A stretch of 64,000 bases of DNA from Candidatus Roseilinea mizusawaensis (GTDB taxonomy: Bacteria > Chloroflexota > Anaerolineae > J036 > Brachytrichaceae). Shown piece after piece: positions 1 to 11,080 of the stretch. The position numbers and the translations under genes are program-made. The stretch is from the NCBI GenBank assembly GCA_016841965.1, contig JAEANN010000015.1, forward strand, positions 1 to 64,000, read 5' to 3'. Each line of letters starts with the position of its first letter. Position 1 is the first letter of the stretch. Below the pieces are notes generated by a model. It worked only from the letters and a program-made list of their open reading frames with translations. It was not told the DNA's origin and did not search any database.

Positions 1-707
1 TGACTTCCTTCCACCCTTCGCCCCGAATGCGGATGAATACCCCATCGGTCGAGACATTGCCCTGTTCCTTGACCGGATCAACCCGGCATGGCGTCATCTC
101 AGGCCTCTCCCCGCTTGCCGGCGCAACAGCATGGGCCTGCGCCACTTCGGCCTCGCGCATGGCGTCAATCCTCGCCCCCGCGCCTTCGCTGATGCGCCGC
201 ACGCTGTCCCCCGATATGCGCCAGCCTGTGATCACCTCATACGCCTGCGCAGCACGGTCAAATGACGGCGCTTCCAGTCCCAACTGCAACGCCGCCCGTG
301 CTGCGCCTTCACTCCACCGGTCAGCTCTCAGGCGCAGCACGTGATCCAGGGGGAAAAACCGTCTGGCCGCACCCGTTCGGACAGACGTAGTAGCTGCGCT
401 CGATCCGGCTTTGTCCTTCCAAGCCGTTGACCTGCTTGCCGCGCCGGCCTTTCAGCCGCATCGGCTTGCCACAGCTCGGACAGAGCGGCTGGGTGATGTC
501 TGCACGGTGCGGGCGTTGATTGATCAGAATCTCCAATCCGCGGCCCATCAGCGCCTGTCGCACCTCGCGGGCCTTGGCTTCGATCTCAGCGAACGTGGTG
601 TCCGGATGCTGGTCATACCATGTCTCTAATTCTTCATAGGCCTGGGCGGCCAGGGCCAGGAACTGCTCGCGCCGCTGTGCGTAGCTGGTTACGGTTGATG
701 TCTTCAT
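1..707 (-). pseudogene. ISKra4-like transposase, frameshifted and cut by window edge
   Basis: The N-terminal part begins at the ATG whose complement lies at 705-707 and carries a zinc ribbon (CPSCGKP, then YYVCPNGC). In the original frame it terminates soon after FPPGSR. A +1 shift in the G5/A5 run at 349-358 restores the family continuation FFPLDHVLRL. That second frame stays open to position 1 and contains the segment around SFDRAAQAYEVITGW and the catalytic-region start VSTDGVFIRIRGEGWKEV. This order is typical of ISKra4-like transposases (ISLre2/UPF0236 is the alternative). The rest of the element lies outside the window and no terminal inverted repeat was recognised. The shift may be a mutation, a sequencing error in the homopolymers, or programmed frameshifting. 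Confidence 0.72.
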
Positions 708-779
708 GCCCCTTATTTTGCCCTCGCTGCAGAAAAAGTCGCCCACATTTCTGCGCTACACCCATGGCAGGCTGGGCCA

Positions 780-808
780 TTGACAGAGCCGGCAAGTTTC
801 CATATACT
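780..808 (+). promoter_or_regulatory. sigma-70 promoter of the trp operon
   Basis: A TTGACA -35 box (780-785) and a TATACT -10 box (803-808) are separated by exactly 17 bases. Transcription would begin near 815, just before the T-box leader, so the regulatory RNA and trpEGD would be on one transcript. Confidence 0.75.
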
Positions 809-837
809 CCCGCCATCAACTGAACAGTGCAAAAGGC

Positions 838-1137
838 GAAGAACAAGACGAGTACACTTCGCAGAAGCGAACAGAGAGCCTGGCCCTGCGCTGAAAGCCG
901 GGTACGTGGAGCGAAGCAGAATGGACTTGGGAGCCGCAATCTGAACACAGGCAACACTGTCTGTCAGTAGGAAAGCCGGAGCCGTCACCGTTACAGGACG
1001 GAGCGCATGATTGTGCGCGTGAACGAGTGCGCGAGCGCCTGTGTCGCCGCTATAAGGCAGAGCAAACCGGCGCCGCGAACTAGGGTGGCACCACGAGCAA
1101 ACATCTCTCGTCCCTATGGGCAGAGATGTTTTTGTTT
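838..1137 (+). promoter_or_regulatory. Tryptophan-specific T-box leader upstream of trpE
   Basis: The leader shows T-box stem I signatures (AGAGAGC, then GCTGAAAGCC) followed by GAA-TGG-A-CTTGGGAG, which places a TGG (Trp) specifier codon at 922-924. The T-box proper is AGGGTGGCACCACG at 1082-1095. The antiterminator can be drawn fully: TAGGG (1081-1085) pairs with CCCTA (1112-1116) and ACGAG (1093-1097) with CTCGT (1107-1111), leaving the standard 7-base bulge TGGCACC. The bulge TGGC would pair with a GCCA tRNA end, matching a G discriminator base as known for bacterial tRNA-Trp. Uncharged tRNA-Trp should stabilise the antiterminator and switch on trpEGD. T-box leaders are best known in Firmicutes but have also been reported in Actinobacteria and Chloroflexi. 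Confidence 0.93.
1100..1133 (+). terminator. Intrinsic terminator of the T-box leader
   Basis: AACATCTCT (1100-1108) pairs with AGAGATGTT (1122-1130), with an inner CCC/GGG pair and a run of five T at 1129-1133. It uses the same bases (1107-1116) as the 3' half of the antiterminator, so the two structures exclude each other. Confidence 0.9.
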
Positions 1138-1181
1138 GCCCATCGGCAAGACCGGCGGGCCAAAAGATAAAAGGAGCACGG

Positions 1182-2768
<1,587 letters not shown>

Positions 2769-2769
2769 T

Positions 2770-2863
2770 CCGATTTTGGATTTGGGATATGGGATTTTGG
2801 ATTGCGTCTGACGTGTTGCGCGTTGCGTATTCTGACTTCTGACTTCTGACTACTGGCTACTCA
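2770..2863. repeat. Heptanucleotide tandem array filling the trpE-trpG spacer
   Basis: The whole spacer is made of degenerate 7-base units. The first part is of the TTTTGGA type (GATTTTGGATTTGGGAT) and the second is a run such as GCGTTGC, GACTTCT, GACTTCT, GACTACT. Nothing else is seen in it except possible weak translation signals just before trpG. Confidence 0.75.
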
Positions 2864-2865
2864 CC

Positions 2866-3432
<567 letters not shown>

Positions 3433-3433
3433 C

Positions 3434-3512
3434 GCTTTTGGATTTTGGATTTTAGGTTTTAGATTTTGGATTTGGACTGCTCCAAAATCCAGAATCAGAA
3501 ATCGCAAATTGA
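3434..3512. repeat. Heptanucleotide array with inverted copies in the trpG-trpD spacer
   Basis: Forward TTTTGGA-type units (3436-3475) are followed by the inverted form (TCCAAAATCC from 3481). GATTTTGGA and TCCAAAATC could form a stem around GGACTGC. The array runs up to and possibly into the 5' end of trpD. Confidence 0.7.
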
Positions 3513-3516
3513 ACAG

Positions 3517-4539
3517 ATGATTCAACAGGCAATCTCCAAATTGTTCAGTCATCAGTCGCTGACCGCCGAAGAAGCAGAAGCGGTGATGGACACGATCATG
3601 TCCGGGGCAGCGACGCCGGCGCAAATCGGGGCATACCTGGCTGCGTTGCGTATGAAGGGCGAGACGGTGGACGAGATCGTTGGTAGCGCGCGCGCCATGC
3701 GCGCCAAATCGATGCGCATCCCTACGCAGCGCGCCAACCTGGTGGACACCTGTGGCACCGGCGGGGATCGATCCGGCACATTCAACATCAGCACAACAGC
3801 CGCTTTTGTGGTGGCCGGCGCCGGTGTGCCGGTGGCCAAACACGGCAACCGCGCCGCCAGCTCGCAATCCGGCAGCGCCGATGTGCTGGCCGCGCTCGGC
3901 GTCAACATCGCCATTACGCCGGAGCAAGTGGCCCGGTGCATTGATGAGATCGGAATCGGCTTTGCTTTTGCCCCAACCCATCACCCGGCCATGAAACACG
4001 CAGCCGGCCCCCGGCGCGAGATCGGCGCGCGCACAATCTTCAACTTGCTCGGTCCCCTCACCAACCCGGCCGGCGCCCCGCGCCAACTGCTGGGCGTCTT
4101 CAACCGCAACCTCACCGAGACCATCGCCCGCGTGTTGCGCGACCTGGGATCGGAGCGCGCCATGGTCGTCTGCGGGCCAGACCACGTCGATGAACTGGTC
4201 ACCACCGGCCCAAACCAGGTCAGCGAATTGCGCGATGGCCAGGTGCGCACCTACGAAATCAACCCGCACGACTACGGCTTCAGCTTTGCCTCGCTGGACG
4301 AACTGGGCGGCGGCACGCCAGAATTCAATGCCTCGATCGTGCGCAGCATCCTGGAAGGGCGCGCGACGCCGGCGCGCCACAACGTGGTAGCGCTGAACGC
4401 GGCTGCGGCGCTGTACGTGGCCGGCGCAGCCAATGATCTGCGAATGGGCATCGAGATGGCCCAAGAATCCATTCACGGCGGCGCGGCGCTGGACAAGTTG
4501 AACCGGCTGGTGGAGATCACCAATGGCTTTGCGGCGTGA
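3517..4539 (+). CDS. trpD: Anthranilate phosphoribosyltransferase
   Basis: Transfers phosphoribose from PRPP to anthranilate. The start is placed at ATG 3517 (MIQQAISKL) because family alignments normally begin there. An upstream in-frame ATG at 3466 would add 17 residues encoded purely by repeat. The product is 340 residues, typical of the family. Motifs are DTCGTGGDRSGTFNIST (PRPP and metal binding), KHGNRAASSQSGSADVL, and the anthranilate-site region HHPAMKHAAGPRREIG. No trpC, trpF, trpB or trpA follows, so the rest of the pathway must lie elsewhere. Confidence 0.95.
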   Translation: MIQQAISKLFSHQSLTAEEAEAVMDTIMSGAATPAQIGAYLAALRMKGETVDEIVGSARAMRAKSMRIPTQRANLVDTCGTGGDRSGTFNISTTAAFVVAGAGVPVAKHGNRAASSQSGSADVLAALGVNIAITPEQVARCIDEIGIGFAFAPTHHPAMKHAAGPRREIGARTIFNLLGPLTNPAGAPRQLLGVFNRNLTETIARVLRDLGSERAMVVCGPDHVDELVTTGPNQVSELRDGQVRTYEINPHDYGFSFASLDELGGGTPEFNASIVRSILEGRATPARHNVVALNAAAALYVAGAANDLRMGIEMAQESIHGGAALDKLNRLVEITNGFAA

Positions 4540-4560
4540 GCGTTGACCTGAAGCAAAATG

Positions 4561-4767
4561 TTAAGGCTCGATCACGATTGCGCGTAGGGTGACAAGACCA
4601 TCTGGCAGCAATTCGCCGCCGGACGTGTAGGCCGGCAGGCGTTCGCGCGACTGCGTCTCGTACAGCCCAACCTTGACACGGTACCGGCCGGGCGGTGCGT
4701 CAGCGCGAACAGGCAGCGAGAGCTGATCGGGCACAATGTCGCCGGCCAGCCAGTGCTCTGAAGGAAA
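4561..4767 (-). pseudogene. C-terminal remnant of a large Chloroflexota-type membrane protein
   Basis: Reading towards the left, about 68 residues starting at FPSEHWLAGDIVPDQLSL and including APPGRYRVKVGLYETQS and RLPAY resemble a beta-sandwich tail often found at the end of Chloroflexota GT39-like membrane proteins. No matching transmembrane part or good start lies upstream, because nurA begins divergently at 4830. It is probably the last piece of a deleted gene. The family assignment is from memory of the motif pattern. Confidence 0.45.
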
Positions 4768-4829
4768 GGTCAACGCGCGACGCACGCGGCTGTCTCGACA
4801 TCTTTGAACGCCTGTTCTACAATGGCCCC

Positions 4830-6038
4830 ATGCCAACCGACTTCCGTGCGATCCGCGCGCAAATTGACCAGACTGCGAACCGCTTTCGATCGGCGCATAC
4901 CGCGCGGCGCGAGCAAATGGACCGGCTGCTGCAAGTGTTCAGGCCGGGTTTCGACACCGATGCGCTAACCGCCGCTTGCGTCGCCGTCAGCAGCGACACC
5001 GGCCTGCGCTGGAATGGCGCGCTGTTCAATCTGGGCGAAGCCATCAACCACCCCGTCCCGTGTGGCAAGGAGCCGGAGCAATATGCCTTGATTGCGTCGG
5101 ACGGGTCACAGATCATGCCAGATCGCCACCGGCCTGTGTTGTTCGCGCTGATCCAGATCGCGTGCGCCTGCGTGGTGTACGGCTGCCGCAAAGATGATTC
5201 GCCTGCGCTGGCCGAAGCAGTGCGACGAGCGGGCGACAAAGACATCCAGATGATAGGCGAAGATGCGTTATTGCGCGACGACTCGGATGACATTGTGAGC
5301 GCCGGCGAAATCGCGCTAGAGCGCGATCTGCGCGAGATCGAAGTGCTGGCCGAACGATGCGAGGCGTTCCATCAGGCCGGTGTTCGCGTGATCGCGCTGG
5401 CCGACGGCGCGCTGGTCCCATTCTCGCTGTTGAACGATGCGCGCCTACGCCCCGGCGACACACGGTTAGCGCGCTTCATCGCCGCGCTGAGTCGCCTGCG
5501 CGAGGCCGGCGCGCTCGTGGCCGGCTACATTGCGCGGCCCGGCAGCAACGCCCTGGCACAGACCTGCGCGCTGGCCGGCGTGCCGTATCAGGATGCGGCG
5601 GCAGCAGTCCGCCGGCGAGATGATCGCGCACGGCTTGTGCTCGACCGCCACTTATTGGAGCACACACTGCCCGCTCGGCACCGCACAGCCTGTTTCACCC
5701 CCACCTGGACGATCAACAGCGCAGACTTCCTAGGCCGCGACAACCACACCATGCGGGCGTTCTACCTGAACGTTGGGCGGGGCAAGCCGGAGATTGCGCG
5801 GGTGGAGTTGCCGGCCTGGTGCGCCGACACTGACAACTTGAATGCACTCAGCGGCATTATCGATCGGCAAAGTCGCCTAGGTCAGGGATATCCCTTTATC
5901 TTGAAAGCGGCGCACGAAGAAGCAGTGCTGACTCGGCAGGATCAGCGCGAAATCGAGAGGCGCCTGCAAAACGAGTTGCAACAACAAGGTCTGCTCTCAA
6001 CACCGTCTCCGAAACAAGAGGCTAAAGACAGACGCTAA
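4830..6038 (+). CDS. nurA: NurA-domain nuclease
   Basis: NurA proteins are 5'-3' nucleases that act with the HerA translocase in DNA end processing. The 402-residue product starts at ATG 4830 (MPTDFRAIRAQ). The family metal-binding signature appears as ASDGSQI with the conserved Asp at residue 91, and the C-terminal part has YPFILKAAHEEAVLT, matching the usual end motif. It heads a same-strand set with a HAS-barrel-like gene (6131) and herA (6724). That linkage strongly supports the call, since overall NurA similarity is low between phyla. No strong ribosome-binding site is seen. Confidence 0.85.
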   Translation: MPTDFRAIRAQIDQTANRFRSAHTARREQMDRLLQVFRPGFDTDALTAACVAVSSDTGLRWNGALFNLGEAINHPVPCGKEPEQYALIASDGSQIMPDRHRPVLFALIQIACACVVYGCRKDDSPALAEAVRRAGDKDIQMIGEDALLRDDSDDIVSAGEIALERDLREIEVLAERCEAFHQAGVRVIALADGALVPFSLLNDARLRPGDTRLARFIAALSRLREAGALVAGYIARPGSNALAQTCALAGVPYQDAAAAVRRRDDRARLVLDRHLLEHTLPARHRTACFTPTWTINSADFLGRDNHTMRAFYLNVGRGKPEIARVELPAWCADTDNLNALSGIIDRQSRLGQGYPFILKAAHEEAVLTRQDQREIERRLQNELQQQGLLSTPSPKQEAKDRR

Positions 6039-6130
6039 ACTTGATGGGGCGTCGCCGCTTTCAACACGCCTGGCAATAACGAGGCGCTCAATCACCGAGA
6101 GATCGGCCGATATACATCGAGAGAACGACC

Positions 6131-6727
6131 ATGATAGGTAGAGTCATCCAGGCCAACATGCGCAGCTTCGTGTTCGGCACGCGCGTGCCCGAAAGCGACG
6201 TGCCCGTTTTCGGCGCGCTGGTGAAGACATCGATCCGCCACCGTCAGGCCACCCTCTATGGCCTGATCTACGACATCGCCGTGAATGAAGACGACGACGG
6301 CATGACTCGCATGTTATCGGTGGCCGAGGACGCGCGCGAAGAGGACATCGACTGGCAGCGCAGCCGGCTGATCCCACTCAACGTCAGCGTGCTGTGTGTG
6401 GGCTATCAGGAACAGGGCGGGCCGATTCATCGGCAGTTTCCGCCCCAGCCCCCAATCGCCTTGAGTGAGATCGAGTGCTGTGAAAACGATGAGCTGATTC
6501 AGTTCACCGAGCAACTGGATCACTTTCAACTGGTGCTGGACGCGCGCGATACGTCATGCGACGAATTGCTGGCGGCCAGCATCTCACAGGCAGCCGGCGC
6601 ACGACAAGCCGGCTTGCGCCGCGATTTTGTTGTAGGGTGCGGGCGTGAACTGGCCCGTCTGTTGATGGGCGACGCCTTGCGCATCGAGCGGATCATGAGA
6701 CGCATTCGCTGGGACGAACGAGCATGA
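6131..6727 (+). CDS. Small HAS-barrel-like protein linked to HerA
   Basis: A 198-residue protein whose N-terminus (MIGRVIQANMRSFVFGTRVP, then VPVFGALVKT) resembles the HAS beta-barrel found at the front of HerA and ATP synthase subunits. No P-loop is present. Its TGA overlaps the herA ATG (ATGA at 6724-6727), indicating translational coupling. It may be a separate barrel subunit or adaptor of the HerA-NurA machine. The HAS-barrel reading rests on short motifs and context and should be treated as moderate. Confidence 0.65.
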   Translation: MIGRVIQANMRSFVFGTRVPESDVPVFGALVKTSIRHRQATLYGLIYDIAVNEDDDGMTRMLSVAEDAREEDIDWQRSRLIPLNVSVLCVGYQEQGGPIHRQFPPQPPIALSEIECCENDELIQFTEQLDHFQLVLDARDTSCDELLAASISQAAGARQAGLRRDFVVGCGRELARLLMGDALRIERIMRRIRWDERA

Positions 6728-8463
6728 CAAACAGAATGGACGACACAGACACAATCCGCGTCCTCGACGATATCTTGAGCGACCGTAATCCACTCGCGCC
6801 GCCGGGGCAGGCGCGCGCATCGGCCCAACCTGTTCGCCGCCGGCTGGGCGTGGTGGTCGGCGGCTCGCTGAACGACGGGCTGGATGTCAAACTCGACCGC
6901 GACACGTATACCGAGGGTCTGGCAGTCGGCTCTTACGTCACGATCGACGGTCAAACCGATCGCAAGTTTTTCGGCCTGATCACCGACATCCGGCTCGACG
7001 CAATAGACCCGAACGCGCAGAAGATGCCGCCGCCGGCCGGCAACGATCTGCTGGCGCAGGTGTATCGGGGCACCACAGTATTCGGCGCACTACAGGTCAA
7101 GCCCATGCTGATGTTGGACCGTGACACGGGCGACCCCAGGCCGGTCAAGACGGTGCCGGCGCACTTCACGCCGGTGTATAGCGCAACGCCAGAAGAGGTG
7201 GAAGCCATCTTTGCCGCAGACAACGCCGGCAAAGCCTATGAGATCGGGCAATCGGTGGATGACGACAGTATCAAGATCAAGATTGATCTGGAGCGCTTCG
7301 TCGAACGGTCGAGCGCCATTTTTGGGCGCAGCGGCACCGGCAAGACATTTCTCGCCCTGCCATTGCTGGCCGGGGTGATCCGCAACGAGGTAGCTTCGAC
7401 GCTGATCTTCGACATGCACAACGACTACGGCTACACGCTGAAAGGCGACAAGGGAAAACAACTGAAGGGCCTCAAACAACTGGCAGCAATAGCTCCCCGC
7501 ATTGTCATTGCCACACTTGACGAGGAATCATCTCGACGGCGCAATTCGCGCCCCGATTTTGCCTTGCGGATTGGCTACGAGCAGATTGAGCCGGAGGATA
7601 TCGAGACGCTTCAGAAGACTTTGTCACTCAGCGACGTGCAAGTCAACGCTCTCTTCGCATTGCACCGCGAGTACAAGAAAGAGTGGTTGCATGTCTTGGC
7701 CGGTGAAAGCCAAGACAGCCGGCTGGACGAAGTACTTGAGCGAAGCAAGATCCTTGACGGCACTTTCAGCGCGATGCAACGCAAAATCAAGAAATTGCTT
7801 GGGCTGAAATTTCTGCAACCATACGCCGCGGACGACTTTGTTGGGCGCATCCTGGATCATCTGACGCGTGGGGACAGCGTTGTCATTGAGTTTGGCGGGA
7901 CCGATAGCCTTGAAGCATATGTGTTTGTCTCGAATTACATCACCCGGCGGATTCACGACAGATATGTGCGCCTAAAAGAGCTTGCTGAAGGCGGCAGCGG
8001 AACTATGCCGCGCCAACTGGTCATCGCGGTCGAAGAAGCGCACAAGTTCCTTGACCCCGAAGTGGCTCAGCACACGATCTTCGGCACCATCGCGCGCGAG
8101 CTGCGCAAATACAATGTGACGCTGCTGATCATCGACCAGCGCCCCAGTCAGATCGACAGCGAAGTCATGTCGCAGATCGGCACACGCATCACCTGTGCGC
8201 TGAGCGACGAGCGCGATATTGCCGCCGTGTTTACCGGCGTGAGCGGCGCGCAACAACTGCGCAGCGTACTGGCTTCGCTCGACAGCAAGCAACAGGCGCT
8301 CATCATGGGCCATGCGGTGCCGATGCCGGTGGTAGTGCGCACGCGCGAGTACGGCCAAGCGGTGTACCAGGAGTACGCCAGCAGCGCGCTCAGCCCGGAC
8401 GACCGCCACGCGCGCAATGCAAAGCTGCTGGGCCGTGACGAAGAGGATGCGCTGGTGCGGTGA
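6724..8463 (+). CDS. herA: HerA-type DNA translocase/helicase ATPase
   Basis: A 579-residue FtsK/HerA superfamily ATPase (DUF87). An N-terminal barrel comes first (RLGVVVGGSL to FFGLITDIRL, roughly residues 38-90). Walker A is GRSGTGKT at residues 201-208 and Walker B is LVIAVEEAH near residues 432-440 with Glu437/438. Further conserved segments are LIFDMHNDYG, IARELRKYNV and LLIIDQRPSQIDSEVMSQ. HerA forms hexamers that pump DNA for NurA during double-strand break end resection. That role is established in archaea and assumed for the bacterial pair. Confidence 0.92.
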   Translation: MTNRMDDTDTIRVLDDILSDRNPLAPPGQARASAQPVRRRLGVVVGGSLNDGLDVKLDRDTYTEGLAVGSYVTIDGQTDRKFFGLITDIRLDAIDPNAQKMPPPAGNDLLAQVYRGTTVFGALQVKPMLMLDRDTGDPRPVKTVPAHFTPVYSATPEEVEAIFAADNAGKAYEIGQSVDDDSIKIKIDLERFVERSSAIFGRSGTGKTFLALPLLAGVIRNEVASTLIFDMHNDYGYTLKGDKGKQLKGLKQLAAIAPRIVIATLDEESSRRRNSRPDFALRIGYEQIEPEDIETLQKTLSLSDVQVNALFALHREYKKEWLHVLAGESQDSRLDEVLERSKILDGTFSAMQRKIKKLLGLKFLQPYAADDFVGRILDHLTRGDSVVIEFGGTDSLEAYVFVSNYITRRIHDRYVRLKELAEGGSGTMPRQLVIAVEEAHKFLDPEVAQHTIFGTIARELRKYNVTLLIIDQRPSQIDSEVMSQIGTRITCALSDERDIAAVFTGVSGAQQLRSVLASLDSKQQALIMGHAVPMPVVVRTREYGQAVYQEYASSALSPDDRHARNAKLLGRDEEDALVR

Positions 8464-8529
8464 AGCCGGCCGGCTCACCCAGATGAGCGTTAGCCGCTGC
8501 CGAATCTTCAATAGCCTGCCAACAGCACA

Positions 8530-9288
8530 TCAGCGCAAGATTTGGCTGAGGAACGCGCGGGTGCGACTCTCGCGCGGATTGGCGAAAAACTCGTCGGGCG
8601 TGTTTTGCTCAACGATGAGGCCTTTGTCCATAAACACGATCTCGTTCGCTGCATTCCGGGCAAAGCCCATCTCGTGCGTGACGACCACCATGGTCATGCC
8701 CTCGCGCGCCAGCTCCAGCATCACGTCCAGCACTTCCTTGATCATCTCGGGGTCAAGTGCAGAAGTTGGCTCGTCGAACAACATGACTTTGGGGTTCATA
8801 GCCAGGGCGCGGGCAATGGCCACCCGCTGCTGCTGACCGCCAGAGAGCTGGCCGGGATAAGCATCCGCTTTCTCAGGAATGCCTACCCGTTCCAGTTGTG
8901 CACGTGCGATACGGTCAGCTTCACGCGCGTCGCGCCGGCGCACAACCTTCTGCGCCAGGGTGATGTTTTCGAGGGCGGTCAAATGGGGAAACAGATTGAA
9001 CTGTTGAAAAACCATGCCGACTTCAGCACGGATGGCATTGATATCCTTGTGGTTGTGGGTGAGCTTCATGCCATCTACCCAGATTTCGCCGCTGGTGGGC
9101 GTTTCGAGGTGGTTGATGCAACGCAGCACGGTCGATTTGCCCGATCCACTAGGGCCGATGATCACAACCACCTGGCCACGCGCCACGGTCAGGCTGACGC
9201 CGTTCACTGCCTCGACATGACCGAATCGCTTAACCAGGTTGCGAATGACAATCATGTCCTGGCCGTTGCCGTTAGCTGCCGCGCCCAT
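8530..9288 (-). CDS. glnQ: Polar amino acid ABC transporter, ATP-binding protein
   Basis: ATPase of a GlnQ/HisP-type importer. Walker A is GPSGSGKST, the signature is [15 protein letters not shown], Walker B is [13 protein letters not shown] and the switch His lies in [12 protein letters not shown]. The first ATG gives 252 residues and overlaps the end of the permease gene by 17 bases. An internal ATG at 9255 ([12 protein letters not shown]) would give the usual N-terminus and is an equally likely start. It is last in the minus-strand order binding protein, permease, ATPase. The substrate is a polar amino acid by family, not further resolved. Confidence 0.93.
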   Translation of the reverse strand: MGAAANGNGQDMIVIRNLVKRFGHVEAVNGVSLTVARGQVVVIIGPSGSGKSTVLRCINHLETPTSGEIWVDGMKLTHNHKDINAIRAEVGMVFQQFNLFPHLTALENITLAQKVVRRRDAREADRIARAQLERVGIPEKADAYPGQLSGGQQQRVAIARALAMNPKVMLFDEPTSALDPEMIKEVLDVMLELAREGMTMVVVTHEMGFARNAANEIVFMDKGLIVEQNTPDEFFANPRESRTRAFLSQILR

Positions 9289-10147
9289 CTTTGCCTAGCC
9301 GGGCCTCCACACCCTTGACAATCAGAGAAAGCACAATCGTCATGCTGAGGTAAACGAAGGCCAACGTGTTGTAGGTCTCTGGATAACGGAATGAGGCAGC
9401 CACATACAGGCGAGCCTCTTGGGTAATGTCGCGCACACCCAGCACCGACACCAGCGACGAGTCTTTGAGCATGGCGATGAAATCATTGCCCAGTGGAGGC
9501 AACACGCGACGCACCGCCTGCGGCAGAATCACATAGCGCATGGCCTGGAAATAGCTCATGCCCAGCGAGCGGGCCGCTTCCATCTGCCCCCGCCCAATTG
9601 ACTGAATGCCGGCGCGAAAGGTCTCGGCTTCAAAGCCGCCATAAGCGAACGCCAATGCAATGATCGCCCGGCCCAGCAAGGTGACATCTTGTGTGTTGGC
9701 CTTTGAGAGGAAATTATCTGCGCCGAGCAGCGGGGACAAGGCATCACCCAGTGCATTCGTCAGTGTGAAGAAGGCCGGCGTCAGCACAAAGGCCACATAG
9801 AAAATCCACACCAGGATCGGCAGGCCGCGGATCACCTGCACGTACAGCGTGGCCAGATTGTAGATGACAGGGTTCTTCGACACGCGCCCCAGCCCGGCAA
9901 TCAGGCCGATGACAATCGCCGACGAGAAGGCCACCAGCGTGACGAAGATCGTTGTCATGATGCCGCGCGCCAGTTTATCCAGAATGACCGTGTATAGCTC
10001 GTTGGTCAGAAACTGGTAGAGCAGTGTGACGCCGGCCAGGACAAGCAGCAACAACCACCACGGCAACTGCGCCAGGCGCCCGACAAAATTTCCCTGTGCG
10101 CTCGATGGAGATGATGTAGAAGAAACAGCAGCCATGTGGATTAACAA
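9272..10147 (-). CDS. Polar amino acid ABC transporter, permease protein
   Basis: A 291-residue His/Glu/Gln/Arg-type permease with hydrophobic segments and the EAA-like coupling loop [20 protein letters not shown], the contact site for the ATPase. The N-terminal extension (Ser/Ala-rich, about 35 residues) is cytoplasmic. An ATG 12 bases further in (MAAVSS) is an alternative start. One permease gene implies a homodimeric channel or a partner encoded elsewhere. Confidence 0.92.
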   Translation of the reverse strand: MLIHMAAVSSTSSPSSAQGNFVGRLAQLPWWLLLLVLAGVTLLYQFLTNELYTVILDKLARGIMTTIFVTLVAFSSAIVIGLIAGLGRVSKNPVIYNLATLYVQVIRGLPILVWIFYVAFVLTPAFFTLTNALGDALSPLLGADNFLSKANTQDVTLLGRAIIALAFAYGGFEAETFRAGIQSIGRGQMEAARSLGMSYFQAMRYVILPQAVRRVLPPLGNDFIAMLKDSSLVSVLGVRDITQEARLYVAASFRYPETYNTLAFVYLSMTIVLSLIVKGVEARLGKDGRGS

Positions 10148-10213
10148 TGGCGCAGTGCTGATCGGGCTGACGCGGCTTGCGCCGTGTCAGCCCGACAAAG
10201 TTCTCCAAGCGGA

Positions 10214-11080
10214 TCAAGGCGCCGGCGTTGGGCCGGGCTTGATGTCGTCGTAGGTCAGGTTGAACTCTGGGCCAAACCACTTGTCGTTGATCTTCTGCAG
10301 GGTGCCATCTTCGCGCATGGACTTCAGCGCTGCGTTGAAGGGTGCTACCAAATCAGACCCCTTCGGGAAGATGAAGCCCAGCTCCTGCCCAACCAGAAAC
10401 CCCGGCAACAGGCGGATCTGATCGGCGTTCACACCCACATAGCCTTGGCCGGCAGTGTCGTCGATGATGACTGCATCGGCGTCCTTCGAGATCAGCGCCT
10501 GCACGGCGTCGCCAAATGTGTCGAACGCCATCACGCGCGCTTCGCCCACCAGCTTAATGGCCTCTTCGTAGTTCGTTGTGCCCTTCTGAGTGGCCAGCTT
10601 CAAGTTGGCGTCATTCTTGAAGGCTTCGATACTGTCCACGCGCGTCTCATCCTTGCGCACCATCAGACGCTGCTGAACTGAGATGTAACCATCCGAGAAA
10701 TCGACCACCTTGGCGCGCTCGTCGGTGATGGTGATGCCGTCGGCTGCCATGTCGAACTGGCCGGCAGCCACTGCAGCAATCATGTTGTCCCAGGCGATTT
10801 CCTGAAACACCGGCTTGCAATTAAGGCGCTTGCAAATCTCGGCCAGGGCGTCGTAATCCCAACCGGCCGCCTCGCCGGTATCGAGACGAACAAAGTTAAA
10901 GGGTAGATAGGCATTCTCAATGGCGACTTTGATTTCTCTGCCTCCTAGATCGGGCAGCCCGCTCGACGCCGGCGCCTGAGCCGGGGTTGGCAAAGCGCGC
11001 GGCGCGGCGACACAGCCGGTGCTGATCACACCTGCCAGGGCTACGAGACTGACCGTTTGAACAATGTTCCTGATCTTCAT
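10214..11080 (-). CDS. Polar amino acid ABC transporter, substrate-binding lipoprotein
   Basis: A type II periplasmic binding fold protein. The chosen ATG ([10 protein letters not shown]) has GAGG six bases upstream; several ATG/AGG triplets of an ATGAGG repeat and a GTG at 11110 lie further upstream in frame. A lipoprotein signal ends at ISTGC, followed by an Ala/Pro linker. Mature motifs include [41 protein letters not shown] and a C-terminal lobe ending [11 protein letters not shown]. 288 residues. It delivers a polar amino acid to the permease encoded downstream. Confidence 0.93.
   Translation of the reverse strand: MKIRNIVQTVSLVALAGVISTGCVAAPRALPTPAQAPASSGLPDLGGREIKVAIENAYLPFNFVRLDTGEAAGWDYDALAEICKRLNCKPVFQEIAWDNMIAAVAAGQFDMAADGITITDERAKVVDFSDGYISVQQRLMVRKDETRVDSIEAFKNDANLKLATQKGTTNYEEAIKLVGEARVMAFDTFGDAVQALISKDADAVIIDDTAGQGYVGVNADQIRLLPGFLVGQELGFIFPKGSDLVAPFNAALKSMREDGTLQKINDKWFGPEFNLTYDDIKPGPTPAP

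Noticed and set aside
1116-1181. ATG at 1116 as the trpE start
   Set aside because: It lies inside the terminator hairpin of the T-box leader. GTG 1182 has AAGGAG at the right distance and gives the normal TrpE N-terminus.
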